Source: Desulfocapsa sulfexigens (GTDB taxonomy: Bacteria > Desulfobacterota > Desulfobulbia > Desulfobulbales > Desulfocapsaceae). Taken from it: a DNA stretch of 5,530 nt. The DNA lies in the NCBI GenBank assembly GCA_020721165.1, contig DYNG01000079.1:1-5530 (forward strand), written 5' to 3'. The position numbers were made by a program, and so were the translations under genes. This document shows, piece after piece, positions 5,498 to 5,530 of this stretch (position 1 is the first letter of the stretch; every line of letters begins with the position of its first letter). The notes beneath the pieces are model-generated. The model was given only the letters and a program-made list of their open reading frames with translations. It searched no databases and had not been told where the DNA came from.

Positions 5498-5530
5498 AAA
5501 AAACGCAGTGGCACTACATTTGAAAATTTA

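Larger units (their letters stand above)
5201..5530. other. long gene-free leader upstream of the TolC gene, rich in inverted repeats
   Basis: No convincing gene occupies this stretch. It holds three consecutive inverted-repeat structures (5320-5355, 5387-5420, 5421-5492) and a GC-rich block with CGCCG (5253-5257), CGGCG (5265-5269) and CGCCG (5271-5275). The far end is AT-rich and promoter-like. A 65-codon minus-strand frame (5411-5214) ends 13 nt before the TolC ATG. It lacks a well-placed Shine-Dalgarno (AGGAG lies about 17 nt upstream) and spans the hairpins. The region may be a regulatory leader or a dispersed intergenic repeat element. Confidence 0.45.

Overview
The window reads as part of a Gram-negative chromosome. 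Its three confident genes all encode exported envelope proteins: an outer-membrane beta-barrel, a TolC-type outer-membrane channel, and a large secreted or periplasmic repeat protein. Base composition is intermediate, with AT-rich promoters. The overall look suits a delta-proteobacterium (Desulfobacterota, perhaps Desulfobulbales), but no marker gene is present and that placement is an impression only.

All three genes lie on the minus strand, so transcription runs from high to low coordinates. First is the TolC-family gene (5200-3857). It is preceded by a gene-free leader (5201-5530) unusually dense in nested inverted repeats. After a 189-bp gap without a convincing terminator comes a 755-residue modular protein (3667-1400). 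It has a signal peptide, an N-terminal domain, three diverged modules of about 90-100 residues, three 26-residue YNPxTG repeats, and a Gly/Arg-rich tail. A 376-bp intergenic region follows. It holds an 11-bp hairpin downstream of the repeat protein, then the promoter region of the last gene with two separate inverted repeats. The last gene (1023-349) encodes a small OmpA-like or Opa-like eight-stranded barrel protein. It ends at a textbook intrinsic terminator (280-320). The first 279 bases hold nothing I can name.

The TolC gene and the modular gene could be co-transcribed, because no strong terminator is visible between them. The barrel gene looks like its own unit, with its own promoter, operator-like repeats and terminator. 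No inner-membrane pump or membrane-fusion protein is present, so the TolC substrate cannot be inferred. I did not find a clearly new multi-gene system. The best leads are the operator-like architecture of the barrel-gene promoter, the structured leader of the TolC gene, and the uncharacterised modular secreted protein.
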